Positions 42,247 to 53,493 of a stretch of DNA of 64,000 nt are shown here, in pieces (the first letter of the stretch is position 1; every line of letters begins with the position of its first letter). This stretch comes from Phymatolithon calcareum. Its lineage: Eukaryota; Rhodophyta; Florideophyceae; Hapalidiales. The stretch is taken from positions 496,001 through 560,000 of the forward strand of contig OZ345361.1 in the NCBI GenBank assembly GCA_977006965.1, written 5' to 3'. The position numbers and the translations under genes were made by a program. The notes beneath the pieces were generated by a model that was not told the DNA's origin, made no database searches, and was given only the letters and a program-made list of their open reading frames with translations.

Positions 42247-42684
42247 GAAACTATGCAATTGCCCGTCGCCAAGGTTCAACGTGCAGCCGGAATACAGTAG
42301 GCGTTGAAGCGACCTCGAAAATAGGAGGGAACCGGGGGAGGAAGGGAGGGACGGTGACATTCCACTGCCGCATCATTGATCATCAAACTCTCACCTCCGT
42401 TTTCCCATCCGGAAAAGAGCTTACATGTTGCCATTGATCTTCTCAAAAAATCTAACAAACCACTGTACTCGAGTTTTTATGCTTGGCGTGCTTCTAAGCC
42501 CAAATCAGAATACCTTGTAGATTTGAAAATGATTCATTCGGCGTGCAGAACGATAGCACCTGCAACTGGTAGAGTAATCGAGCACAAGTGCCGTGACACC
42601 ATAGAGTCGACATAATTGGACTCCAGAATCCTACATGAGGCCGGAATCACGCATCCGCGCCCGATTGTTCATATTGAGCGCCAC

Positions 42685-42711
42685 CTTACCGGAACTACTA
42701 GTTCCGGTAAG
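42685..42711. repeat. 13-base-arm palindrome
   Basis: CTTACCGGAACTA, one spacer base, TAGTTCCGGTAAG. It is isolated in non-coding DNA. Confidence 0.85.
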
Positions 42712-43289
42712 ATTGTGCTCATAAGTCACCAAAGAAGGACCTAGATACCACAGTGATTCAAGCAGGTGACGCGGGTCTGTTCTAAACTTTGAAGGAGTCT
42801 CACTAGTGCTTCGAACAGGATGTGGAGCCATTCTTATCTTAAATATGCAAGTACACTTGAAATCATCATTGCCCAACTGGGCAGCTTAAAATTGGGGATA
42901 TATATGCCACTCGGCTTATCATCAGGCAGGAAAGATGGCAAACAATCAATTGCTGTGACTGGAACGCAAGACACAAGCTCTGGGATGGACAAACAAAGAG
43001 AAGGGGTAACCACGTCAAAAGTGAAGGGATGGGACATACGTATCAGCAACGGCCCGACATTTCAGACAAAGAAATCCAGTAACACATTGTTTGTTTGTTT
43101 GTATATTGCAGGTTATTCGAATTACACAAAGTGTACATTATTCAACATCTAGTAGGGGTCCTCTAAATGCTCCTGATATGGATCCATTCCTGGTACTCGC
43201 GTATCTGTTTCGCGATAGTACTGCTGCACACCACTCCACGGCGACATCCTTGTGCCCTTTGCGGAACGTTAATTCAATTCTTGCTTGTG

Positions 43290-43385
43290 ACAGGACTCGA
43301 ACCGGCGACCTCAACATTCCTGCCTGTATCATACCGAAATATGCGCACAGGTGCGCGGAGGCAGTTTTACCACTATACCACATGT
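43290..43385 (-). other. tRNA-like sequence, possible SINE head
   Basis: On the - strand, TGGTATAGTGGTAAAA resembles a Pol III A box (complement of 43365-43380). GGTTCGAGTCC (complement of 43293-43303) is a near-perfect B box. They are ~65 bases apart, too far for an intronless tRNA, and the T stem pairs poorly. CTGCCT...AGGCAG between them could be an anticodon stem with an intron. A tRNA-derived SINE or tRNA pseudogene is more likely than a working tRNA. Confidence 0.35.
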
Positions 43386-43859
43386 GGGTAGTAACATATT
43401 GACTTCTTCCTCATGAAATAAATATCGACCTGAACTCCAGACACACTGGAAAATATTTGGACAGGAAGTACACAGCGTAGACCGGTATTCACGCCTCTCA
43501 GAAGTCGGCAGAATCGCGAAACAAGCTAGTTCAAAAGACTAGTCAGTGTTCGGGACTGGGCGTGCACCGGAACGAAAACCACAGCAAAAGAACAAATGCA
43601 AGAACTTGTCCATGTTATTCAGACCCGTTCCACGCCTAAACAAATATAGGATATCTACAAGAAGACTATGAACATTGGCCGGAAAAATCGGCAGGAAAAT
43701 AAAAAAGAAGTACGCCTGAAGTGCCGCACAGAAATTTCCCGGAATCGTAACGCGACTCGGGCAGTGCGGCAACTCAAGTCAGCTACATCAGTGGTACGAG
43801 AATCCAGTGAAGACTTAGTGCGACCCTTGGAGAGTTAAAAACGAATTCTCTCGCGCTAT

Positions 43860-44105
43860 GTGCCATTTTGGATCACCAAACAGGACAAACTAGCCGTAGG
43901 ACGAAAGAAACTCTACAAACGAGCAAGAGTATCCCAATCACCTGAAGACTGGGGTCGCTACCACGAATGCAAGCCTCAAGTCAGAAATAAGGTCAACAAG
44001 CGAAAGAGCGAGCAGTATAAGAAGAATATCTCTGAAGTCGAGGAAAAGGATGGCCCAGAGGCAGGGATCGTCCCAGTTCAATTTTATTGCAATAAATTGC
44101 ATTGA
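43860..44105 (+). pseudogene. LINE ORF2 linker-like fragment
   Basis: Encodes GRKKLYKRARVSQSPEDWGR followed by a Lys/Arg-rich helix ending AEQYKKN-like SEQYKKNISEVEEKDG. The pattern (K-L-Y-K-R-A-R...S.EDW..Y......V....KR...QYKK) is that of the basic linker between the endonuclease and RT domains of many LINEs. No RT follows. Confidence 0.45.
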
Positions 44106-44899
44106 ATTGCAATTTTCTATTTATTATACGGAGTTTTAGCTATTGCAATCGTATTTGGACCATAGTTTCCAAATGAAATGCTAACTGGTTCATAGTTTCC
44201 AATTACAATGCAAATCGGAGCAGTGCCGTTTACTTTTAGCTGGCACTCGCCTTTTCAATTCACTTTTCCGAAACCCTGTTTCGATAGGCACACATGAGTT
44301 TGTTCGTTTTACATCATCGACAGGAACCATGGATGCAACTGTGTGCATTCAGTTGAAGTCGCTCGACACACCGAGGTCCAGTTTGGGTGGCTCACGATAC
44401 GGCTACACAGGCCAGAGAGCGGGAGATCCTAAAGTAAATAAGCTACCGCACTTTCCTACAACTAGGTTTGCCCCTAGTTGCCACAGGATTGCAAGAATTT
44501 CAAAAACGTCCAATTGCGAGTTGATTTGGATCGCAGACAGCAGGAAAGTCGCCGCTGTTAACTGTATCAGACAAGACTAGTATTCATGATCCTTGAATGT
44601 GATGTCCGACGTCATTCCTATTCAGCTGTAGGTCGTGGTACATGTTTTTGCCCTGTAAATGGTCCTTGGCACATGAGGCGAAAAACGAACGCATCTGTGA
44701 TTGTAATAATTGCAATGGAACACATGGAAAAAAACCGCGCCGCAGAGCAACAGTTTGGATACTGGTGGAAGGTTCGTAAAACTGGAGCTTATAGGCGTGG
44801 GATACAGAATCTGTAGGGCACTGTTAAGATATGAGTAATTGGCTTCTGGAAAGCCTTGTCGTTGCTATGGCCAAGCACTGAAGTTTAATTCGAGTGACG

Positions 44900-45154
44900 C
44901 TCTGCTGAGTGATTAATGGGGCCTTCCTGAAAATACAAAAACGGGATTTGTGTGTACTAAACTTGTCACGTTTTGTGTAGTAGCAAACGCAGTTTTTCTC
45001 ACTAAAGCCACCCCCTAGTGAGAAAATTTGGTACCGTCCCAAAACGATATTTACAGTGAATTGGGGATAGCTGGCACTCCGTTCCCTGAAACTTTCTCCT
45101 TCCATGCTCATGTCTCTCCATCCCATTCAATCACCCATTCGCTTTCGATCAACC
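44900..45154. repeat. right inverted arm
   Basis: Mate of 40650-40905. Confidence 0.75.
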
Positions 45155-47955
45155 CGCTCTCCGACATGGGCAGTAGTCAAAGCTGCTAGGATTTAGCCTG
45201 TGCTTCCACCCATGGCTACTTCGTGCTATTGCCTCATAAGCGCCCCCTTTCTCTCCTATCGGTCGGCACGAGCGCGGCACAGGATCTGAGAGCTCACTCA
45301 AGGCATTGATGACGAAGATAGCGACAGTAATGATGATGGCGTATCCGTGCGTGAGCGTGAAAACGGGAACAATTCGTCGCAAGAGATACAGTAGGCCCTC
45401 CCGCATCCCTTGGTGCATCGACAATGATCCGGAATGCGAAGAGAAACTAGCAATGGTGGAGAGTTGACCAGTCGTCTCAAGTTACAGATAGTTTAAGATC
45501 AAAACCGGCGAGAAGGGGAGCGCAAGGATCGTGCTGAACAGCGAGAGGAAGAGCGCAAAGAGCGTGCAGAGCAGTGAGAGGAAGAGCGGAAAGAACGTGC
45601 AGAACAGAGAGCGGAGGAGAGAGCGAGACGTGAGCGGGAGGATAAGAGGCATGATCAATTAATGCAAATGATGATGGTTTCCCTCAACAACAAAAAATTG
45701 AGCGTTGAAGCTCTTGGCTTCAATCCTATTTTGCGAATGTCATGATAGTCTAAATGTAGAATGAATAAAACCGATGCTCAAGTCATGGTTGCTCTTGAAA
45801 AACGAACGTTTAAACGACGCTCAGCCGCTGCGCACACTCCCACCACGGACAATACTGGATATGCTCTCGACGATGACGATTAAGCACGTTAGTAGGTGTT
45901 GCTAAGGAGAAGATCCAAACTCTAAGCCTTTGGTGGCGTCTCTGAATTTTTGTCGTGCATTCGTTCGGTCATCTCCCAGTAACCAAACATCGGTAAAGAG
46001 GAATTTTGAGATCCTACTGACCCCGAAACAGACTGTTAGCTTCTACACTAAGTTGCGGCATAAACGTGGTAAGAATTTGGTTCATCCCAACAAGACTCGC
46101 CCTCAAATTGAACAAGCAAACGACCCGAAAAGCACATCAAACGCCACACTCATGTTCCTACGTGCGTGTGTGAGCGTGAAATGAGAGATGTGGCGCGGAA
46201 TGGTCAGATAGCGTTGGATCTGGGTGGCCATTTTCTGTTCTGCCTGCACGGCTCGACCGTATTGCTAGTATGTACTGATTCCACACAAGATGCTAGTGTC
46301 TAGTTTACTTAAATTTTCCCGCAATTGAGATTCACATAATTTTGCAAACGAAAGCTCTCCAATATCAGGCTCTTCGACAGCGTTAAACTTATGTATAGCA
46401 ACAACGCGAACCGTGAAACAGTCTCAACCGAATGAATGCGACAGATGCGTGTTTCGCCACCGTAAAGCTTGCTACATGATGAACTTATGGCAGTCGTTTT
46501 CCTCACTTTGCAAACTTTGCAGTTGATTTGTGTGGCAAAAGTAGTCCTCATGGCATTCGAATTCTTCTTTTTCTTCTCGGTGGGAATGAAGTGGGTTCTA
46601 GCACCGCTCTCTAACGTAAATGTACCATCTGAATTGACTGAATGGTGACGAGTAGTACTGGTGTTAAATGCGGTATCGGTAAATTGCAGAATCAGTACTG
46701 GTGATAGCGAGGTAGGCTTGGAGACTGCCTGCCTTGACAGACTTTAGAAAGATCTGCGGTTTTATTCGAAACATAAAACCGAAATTTTGGCGACTTTGCT
46801 TTCACGGCGTCCAACGGTCTAGCTCCCCAGAGAAGGCGAGCAGTGTCGCGCTTCTCCTTACTAGAGTTTCCGGGCACGGTCCAGTAACTCTTAGGAACCT
46901 CCTCCCGGACAAGCACCGCTTGCCGGAGAACCGGATTGCCGTAGTTGTAGCCGTGCGATAGCTTCACTACTACTACAAAAGACTATGAAGGGTGGGTGGG
47001 TGGTCAACAAAAGAACGCGGGCTGCCAACTCGAAAAGCTCACTTGTCTAGCCTCCGCCGAGAAATCAGATATCGCACGAGTCCTTTGTGGGAAAAGGCCA
47101 GCCGGTGTACCAAAAAGATCCTCACGCTGTTCGCTGCCTTACGCGCGGTTCACGTCTCGGTTCAGGCACGTTCTGAAGTGCGTGCCTCCGTGTGAACGCG
47201 TCTGCAAGCTTGCGATGCGTGTGCTGGAGATCAAGGTTTCTTCAGCGTCTTGCTTGATATAGAGATTTCGATCGGCGAGGCTCGGACTCTAGAGCAGTTG
47301 CTGGCGACTGTGCGCGCCGGTGAGACTGTCGCGCAAGCTTTAGACGCTGCGCTGCGTGCAGCTGTGTTTTCAACCGCCGCCGAGTGTACGCACCTGCGAA
47401 TGTGACGCACAGAGTCTCGGCCTGTCGCAGCCCGGTGCCTCGTAGCGCAACCTGATGAGAGTGTCGTATGGAAAGCGTCCAGAAGGCGTCCTTGGCCCGG
47501 TTCGTCACGCGCGTACGGGTTCTTCCAGGCGGCCACCGGTTGTGGCGCCCGGCGCTGTCGGACGACCTGGGTTGTCGCGAGAGCGTCTTAGCGCGTGGCG
47601 GCTTCTCGAATGCCGCTAGTTGCGGCTCGAGACGGTGTCGAACGACCTGGCTCCGCACGGGGATCTTTCGCGCGGCGCTGCTCCTCGACTGCCACTGGTT
47701 GCGGCTCCAAGACAGTCATTAGCGATGTCGATCAACGCCCGGATGTCATCGCGCGTGGTCGCTTTCCCGCTGCCGCTGGATGCGTCGCCGCAACAAACCA
47801 ATGGGTATCGATTCATGCGGGGCACCGGCGGTAGTTGTCTTGTAGAGGCGTGTATGCCATCATCGGTGGTCTGCACGCAGTGTATGATCTTAAGAGGTAG
47901 GTGATGGCAGGATTGAGATGGGCAAATCTGAGAAGATCTCCATACCTCCGCACCG
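45155..47955. other. decayed repeat DNA with coiled-coil relic
   Basis: At 45490-45744 (+) a frame with one stop encodes about four copies of an 11-residue REEERKERAEQ-type unit, then a Met-rich end MQMMMVSLNNKKLSVEALGF. This resembles the C-terminus of transposon-associated trihelix/Myb proteins. At 45930-46184 (+) is a basic frame of unknown origin. At 47100-47850 the DNA becomes GC-rich with open frames on both strands and a loosely repeated ~90-base pattern (GCTTCTCGAATGCCGCTAG / GCTCCTCGACTGCCACTGG). I cannot assign any of these. Confidence 0.4.
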
Positions 47956-48345
47956 TCTCTGGCCTTGCTGCTCAGACAAAGGGTGTTCTTCGAAAAGGGT
48001 ATTCATGTTATCTTTGCTGCACCACGTGCTGCTGACACTCTGGATGAGCTTCAGAGATTAAAAACGAGGTATCAACCAAGAGAGTTGCCGGAACAAATGT
48101 GTTCACACGAAACGACCATTGTGAACGGCATGGGAACGTTACTCTGTTACACTTCAGTGAAAAACTGTGCATCTGGAATACCCGACCGACCAGAGGCAGA
48201 ACTCCGTCGCTGAGTTCTTTGACGTCTTCGCACTCGGCAAGTTAGGCTACCTTAAGAGAGTACAACTTCCCGAGTTAACAGCCGAATCATGCATAGGGAG
48301 TTAGCTGAGACAGTAGAGGTATCCCTTGCGAAAAGCAGAACATTC
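47956..48345 (+). pseudogene. R1-related fragment
   Basis: The first frame encodes RAADTLDELQRLKTRYQPRE and LPEQMCSHE. After a frame change come NSVAEFFDVFALGKLGYLKR and then ETVEVSLAKSRT. The latter two match the R1 segment 2 blocks EQVTEFFDIFGCFYLKK and LDVPLAKKSRT in the same order, so this is a distant R1 relative. The first part matches 62300-62520 (-). Confidence 0.45.
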
Positions 48346-49951
48346 TATAAGACAGGGAATCATCTTCCAAGGCATTAGCTCAACTGTTGCCAATCGTGGG
48401 TAAAAGCGCAAATTTTAAAACCTCCTGCCACTTGGATAGCCAGGTCGTTTAACAGACTCGGAACGCTACAGGTCGACTTCGGCACCGTTAAATAGTTATT
48501 TCTTGCAGCAATTTATGGCGGCCTACATTCTGGTTCAAACTCAGTGTTTTCAGAAGGAACAGCAGGCGAAGCATACCGCCATTCCGAGTGAGTACAGCGG
48601 CTTCCTGTGCTGTACAAGATCTCAGAATTTTTTGTTTCTCCTGGATATGTGCAGTTGAGCATTCAAGACGGACTACAGCCTATTTGCAACTGTCTTCCCT
48701 ACTTCGACGTTTAGATTTTTCAGTGAGATGATGACGTAGGGTCGACAAACGTCTTGGACCAGGTCGGAGTGCACATGCTATTTACTGGAGATGGAATAAA
48801 AATAGGTTACTGGTGGCAGCAACAGCACTTCAAAAGAGCATCTGCAATATTTCACGACCTTTTATGGGCCGAAAGAAAACAATGTACAGCAAATCGAATA
48901 GAATAGCGGCTTCGAACAAAAGAATTTGCTTCCTGAAATGCACAGATAACACTTTGTCGCCGACCTCATGTCGTCGCCAAGTTCCGGTGCGGACGTTCGA
49001 ACTCACATGTTTTTTGCAGAACAGTCTGTGCTTGCAGGCACAGCCACGCCACTATCACGAAGACAGGCGCTAGATGAGCTCTTACTATTTAGCAAGACAC
49101 TCATAGAACGCATGGAGAACGAAGAAGGCCGGTATTGATTCGTACAAGGCAAGGCAAAAAGCGGTCGAGTCCAAGCACCAGCAATCCTGTAGAGGATTGA
49201 TATATGATTACTTTGAATCCTGAGGTTTCCCGTCCGCGATTCTAGTGGGCGTTTCGTGAGCTGCACAAACGTAGGTAGCATCAGAGGAAGCCTCGTCCAT
49301 ATCTTCGGAAGTGTGTGGGGCTTTTAAATAAACTTGAATAAAAAACTATCACGAAGACTTTCAGTCATGATCGGCGGTAGTTTTGCGTTTGCATCCTTCA
49401 CAAAATGTTCTGGACTGAGTGGATTCCAGTTTTCATTTCTCTCATCCCTTTTTTGAACGTAAGCACGAAAATATCATGAATGAGCTTAACTGCGCGCTTT
49501 GGATTTACTTCTACAGGTACTTACATTCTTGCAAACACATTTTTCGGTTTCTTTAATATGGTCAGTCCAGTCCATCAAACTCATCCTGATTTTCAGTCAC
49601 CCCCTACATCATGTGCAAGATTTTGACTTAAACCTCTCTGAGATTCACGCAGTAACGAGCGCAATCCTGTCCGGAACTCTTCGCTCGCCCTCAACCTCGC
49701 TCTTGGGTGGCGCAACTTAGTCAATGTGGACGTGAGACTCAACCGAAACCACAAACATATGATTCGTCGCCTTAAAATGGATGGCCGCTAACGCCGTCTG
49801 TGGCTGCCCACGTCCCACAGCGCTATTGGCGTCGACAACGATCTCGCAAGCAGAGAGGGCTGGGATTTTTGGCACTACCAAGAGGACGGTTGACGTTTCT
49901 GATATGCGAGAAGTGAAGCGTTTTCAGTAAAATGCACGCAAAATACAATAT
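48346..49951. other. intergenic, mostly unassigned
   Basis: A + frame near 49015-49135 (EQSVLAGTATPLSRRQALDE, LLLFSKTLIERMENEEG) looks like a short coding relic. The remainder, up to the FAN1 stop, shows nothing I recognise. Confidence 0.35.
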
Positions 49952-52900
49952 TTACTCTGCTGATGTGAGCTTTGAAAGTTCTACACATCTGAGCTCTGCT
50001 TCTCTAAGTCGAACTTCATTAGTACTAGTTACCTTTTCGACAACCTTGAATACCTCGCACAAAACACCCATGTCCATAAGTTCAGAAAACCAAGCTTTCT
50101 GTCTTGCCGACAGTTTATCTCGGGCGCTCTTCACTTCCACAAGCATCACCTTTGGCATTGCGTCTTCTCGTTTCCACAGAATGAGGTCACACAATCCGCC
50201 GGCCCAGTAATTATAATCCGTCGCCAACAGCTTGATTATTCTTGCAAGACTTTCGCCACCAAGACCACCCGCAATGCAACCAAGGTCTTCTTTTCGGAAC
50301 GCTTTCCAGTTGCAGCCCACACATTCTGTTTGGTCGTACTTGTCGTACAGCGACATCACTGCTTCCTCAATACATTCCACACTCATGCTCTCGATGTCTG
50401 CTATCTGGGCATCGATGGCCTCCTTCCGCGTCAAATAGAACGCTTCAGTGTGCAAATCCATTGGGGAGTTCTGAAACGGGGAGTGGAAGACGTCTGGTAC
50501 ATCTGCAAAAAGCGCGCACTCCCACAGAAGCAACGAGAAAATAAATCGAAAAGCTCCGCCTTCATCATGGCACCCTTGCCAGTCCCCTCTTGCACGGTAC
50601 CACTGCAAGGCAAGCTCTTCGACATGGACAACACCGCTATTCCCCAGACTGTCGTATAAGACGCGAGCACCAGCCTTTCCGTTAACACCATCTTCTTTTC
50701 GATCTTCTTCCTTCGTTAACGTAGTCTGCAACCTGTCTCTTGCGGCGCGAGATCTCTTCTTCGGCGCTTCTGGTCTCCGTGGAACAGGGACTCGCTTGAA
50801 ATATTGAGTCGGGATTTCGCGTTTTAAAAGGTCAAGCGTTCTCCTCACTGGAGACGGCAAAGATTGGGCGATAAGTTCCCGCCCAGTTTCCTTCCGATTT
50901 TTCTCAGCCGGCACCTTAGCGGGAATCGCGGCTTCCGTCGCTGAGCGATGTATATCTCTGTGCATGTGTTCCGCCCGCTTCGCGAGTTCCAGCCGATCAC
51001 CGATATGCAGCAAGTATTCCCCCTTCCCGTTGAGCGCATTGACGACATGATTCATGGCCTCTTCATGCTTCTTGAGGTGATTGCTCAAATTGATGGTGAG
51101 TCGATCGAGAATTTTCCCTCGTCGCTTAGGCAGGAGTTTTGTTTCCAGAAGCAGCTCAAGACGATTCACTGCTGTTTCGTACTCACCGAGACTTTCTAAT
51201 GCAACAACAGAATGCCACGCAGCACGCACGTAGACCCAATGTGAGGTATATCGACGGAAGAAGGGGTGCTGCAATTGCTGACGGGTCTCTTCCAAACGTT
51301 GCTCCGGAATGCCGCGTATTGCACCGTCCAACGAGTTTTCACTCTTCGGCACGGCGGACTCTGAATCGACAGGCGGGTACAAATAGTTGCGCACCTCGGC
51401 TTCAGCGTCGGCGCCAAGATCCCGCGCCTTCGACCAATCCTTCACTTTGGGACCCACAGCTTCGTCGAGCTCGCGCTCAAGGTCACGCGCCTTTGCAAAC
51501 GAATTGAGAGCTTCCTTAGACGGAAACACGCGCGTTTTTTGCACGCGGGTATAAGACGGGAAGCGTAACCGTCCATTGAACGATAGCACGAGGTTTGGAG
51601 ACGCATGCGCCTGCTCTTCAAGAAGGACGACGAAATGCATACGCTCCAATGCCAGTAGTACGTTATTCGGAATGCGCACGGAATTACCGACTTTCGAAAG
51701 AATATTCTTCGCAATTCTCGTAGCCGGTGGGATGCTCGTTAGAGTTCCCTGTATTTTCAATTCCGTTCGCTCGCTATATACCTGGGACCTTCCCGGGGAA
51801 AAGACTTGGGACACTACTGGCACCTGAGCGCATCTCTGTAGCGTTAGCTGAGATTGTATTTGGTTCCTGTCGTCCTTTACGCGTCCCGCGAGAGATCTCG
51901 CTTGCAGTGACCTTGCCGGTTCGCTAAGCAGTTTGCGCATTATAGGAAGAATGACCTTCTTCGGCGCACTCTTCCTTGCTCGTGCTCCGGGAACCATTTT
52001 GAATATATCTTTAATCTCAATCAAACTTAGAGTTTCGAGAAGCTCACGCGCTCTTTCCTGCTCAGATCCATGCTCTGCCGCACCCACTGAGGAGAACAGG
52101 TCGTGACGAATCAACTCTGCGGCCGCTCTCGATACATCTGCACCGCCTGGCATTTCGGCTGCGTATTTCTCGACAAGGCTTTTTTCCTGCAACCATTGAT
52201 CATGCTTGCGGCGGTACACACGTGTGAACAGGTAGACTGCGCCCGCGGAAAGAATATTAGCATCTAGAAATTTCCTCGCAATATCGAGATTCGAGCTGCA
52301 CAGCACGTGAGAATGATTTTCGATGGCCTCCCGCATGACGTGTTTGAAGGACAGGACGTGATAGGATTCCTGGCTGGCCACCGCACTAGCGTCAGGAGCT
52401 GCCGTAATCCTAGTTTCAGTCTTTCCTCGCATTTCTGGAGGTGAGCAGCTTCCGAAAACATCATCAGGTTCTTCTTCTTCTTTCAGGGACGTTGGTCGCG
52501 GAGAGTCCTCCACAACTGCTTGCGTGCGCGGCTGGCTTCGCGGGGTCTGTAATTGCGGTGGCATATCTGACGAGGACGGAGGCGAGACGAGCGGTAACGG
52601 AAGAGCCAGCAACTCATCCTCAATCTTTGGCAGCCGAAGACTCGGGGTGAGACGCAAACGACTTCGGGGTTTGAGTTTCCGCTCTGGCGTCGTGCCCCCG
52701 ACTGCATGATTGCTGTCAACGGCGTCTGCTTCTTCCATAGCTGATTTTTGCGAGCGCGACAGGCCTTGAGAGGCCAGAATTGGAATTCGTGGGGAACTTG
52801 GTTGCAAGTGAACCGGTGACGGCGCGACTGGCGCCTGATATTGATAGCTCTGCAGATGACCAGAGTGACGTAACCGCTTGTGGGGCTGAGCGTTCATCAT
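49952..52900 (-). CDS. FAN1: Fanconi-associated nuclease FAN1
   Basis: Single-exon gene, 982 residues from ATG 52900 (an upstream in-frame TTG at 52915 was rejected); human FAN1 is 1,017. It is a structure-specific nuclease for DNA interstrand crosslink repair in the nucleus. The C-terminal VRR_nuc (PD-(D/E)XK) domain is intact: GGLCDLILW with the catalytic Asp, then VMLVEVKSARDKLSARQKAW with the E-x-K pair (about residues 900-945). Upstream are the FAN1 helical/TPR region (WVYVRAAWHSVVALESLGEY; AVNRLELLLETKLLPKRRGK) and, before the nuclease, EEGAFRFIFSLLLWE-like EGGAFRFIFSLLLWECALFA. The N-terminal ~200 residues are Ser/Pro/Arg-rich and disordered; neither a UBZ finger nor a HIRAN domain is visible. 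Codon bias is milder than in the first island. Confidence 0.95.
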   Translation of the reverse strand: MMNAQPHKRLRHSGHLQSYQYQAPVAPSPVHLQPSSPRIPILASQGLSRSQKSAMEEADAVDSNHAVGGTTPERKLKPRSRLRLTPSLRLPKIEDELLALPLPLVSPPSSSDMPPQLQTPRSQPRTQAVVEDSPRPTSLKEEEEPDDVFGSCSPPEMRGKTETRITAAPDASAVASQESYHVLSFKHVMREAIENHSHVLCSSNLDIARKFLDANILSAGAVYLFTRVYRRKHDQWLQEKSLVEKYAAEMPGGADVSRAAAELIRHDLFSSVGAAEHGSEQERARELLETLSLIEIKDIFKMVPGARARKSAPKKVILPIMRKLLSEPARSLQARSLAGRVKDDRNQIQSQLTLQRCAQVPVVSQVFSPGRSQVYSERTELKIQGTLTSIPPATRIAKNILSKVGNSVRIPNNVLLALERMHFVVLLEEQAHASPNLVLSFNGRLRFPSYTRVQKTRVFPSKEALNSFAKARDLERELDEAVGPKVKDWSKARDLGADAEAEVRNYLYPPVDSESAVPKSENSLDGAIRGIPEQRLEETRQQLQHPFFRRYTSHWVYVRAAWHSVVALESLGEYETAVNRLELLLETKLLPKRRGKILDRLTINLSNHLKKHEEAMNHVVNALNGKGEYLLHIGDRLELAKRAEHMHRDIHRSATEAAIPAKVPAEKNRKETGRELIAQSLPSPVRRTLDLLKREIPTQYFKRVPVPRRPEAPKKRSRAARDRLQTTLTKEEDRKEDGVNGKAGARVLYDSLGNSGVVHVEELALQWYRARGDWQGCHDEGGAFRFIFSLLLWECALFADVPDVFHSPFQNSPMDLHTEAFYLTRKEAIDAQIADIESMSVECIEEAVMSLYDKYDQTECVGCNWKAFRKEDLGCIAGGLGGESLARIIKLLATDYNYWAGGLCDLILWKREDAMPKVMLVEVKSARDKLSARQKAWFSELMDMGVLCEVFKVVEKVTSTNEVRLREAELRCVELSKLTSAE

Positions 52901-53253
52901 CTCAGACCGGACCAATTATTGCAGCCTTGTTTCACAAGCGAGAGATGAATCGCCCAAGACGCAACTGATGATCAGTTAGCAACTTCGTGTCGTAGACATA
53001 TGCCTCGGAGACAGTGGCTTCACTGCTAGGTTGATAAGTAGAGAGCAGCAACACCGAAGACGAAGAAATGTTGGTGTCGAGAATCGACTTCAGCAGCCCA
53101 TAAACAAGCCCATCGAAATGGCAAGTGAACGCAACGTCAAGTTCTGAGGGCAAAGATTGTTACATAGCAACGGGGAAATAGATGGTGTGTCAAGTCGACG
53201 GATTTCACCGTCAGCACATTGCCGGTCCTTGTTGGACTAATGTTCTGTGTTGG
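52901..53253 (-). other. FAN1 upstream region with possible coding relic
   Basis: On the - strand, 53150-52932 is open: LDVAFTCHFDGLVYGLLKSI, then SSSVLLLSTYQPSS, ending LRLGRFISRL and a TGA 31 bases before the FAN1 ATG. A TTTGCCCTCAG acceptor-like site precedes it. Rejoining the P-element target site across the insertion gives a further open - strand frame upstream. It could be the 3' exon of a gene broken by the insertions, or chance. The FAN1 promoter must also be here. Confidence 0.3.
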
Positions 53254-53282
53254 CAGGGGAATGTAAGAAGGGGAGGAAAGCA
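53254..53282 (+). repeat. P element left TIR
   Basis: 29 bases, exact inverted match to 59236-59264. Confidence 0.95.
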
Positions 53283-53493
53283 GAATTTTAATGCATCAAA
53301 AAAATAAATAAAAATCGGTAGTCGTTTCTGCAGGCAAAATTATGAGTGAATTCACGTATCAGCAAAATTAGTGAATTTAATGTACTCGTGTACACCTGCC
53401 ACTGTGTATTCGAGAACTTCAACCAATAAGCGCCCACTGTTTACAGAGCGCTAAGCACCTGACAGTGTCTATACGGCTCCAACGCATTAATCC

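Larger units (their letters stand above)
40650..45154. mobile_element. 4.5-kb unit with ~255-base inverted ends
   Basis: Ends GGTTGATCRAAAGCGAATGG. The left arm 40650-40905 is the reverse complement, at roughly 85% by eye, of 44900-45154. Shared blocks include CCCCAATTCACTGTAAATATCG, ACACAAAACGTGACA, CACAAATCCCGTTTTTGT and TTTCAGGAAGGCCCCATT. No target-site duplication was seen and the interior shows no transposase. So this may be a large decayed DNA transposon or two inverted copies of a shorter repeat. Confidence 0.55.

Noticed and set aside
43167-43391. TRTGDLNIPA-like peptide frame at 43.3 kb as a coding domain
   Set aside because: The DNA motif reads better as the complement of a tRNA B box on the other strand.
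47242-47876. Overlapping frames on both strands in the GC-rich patch as genes
   Set aside because: No frame stands out by composition, start context or motif; reported only as a region.
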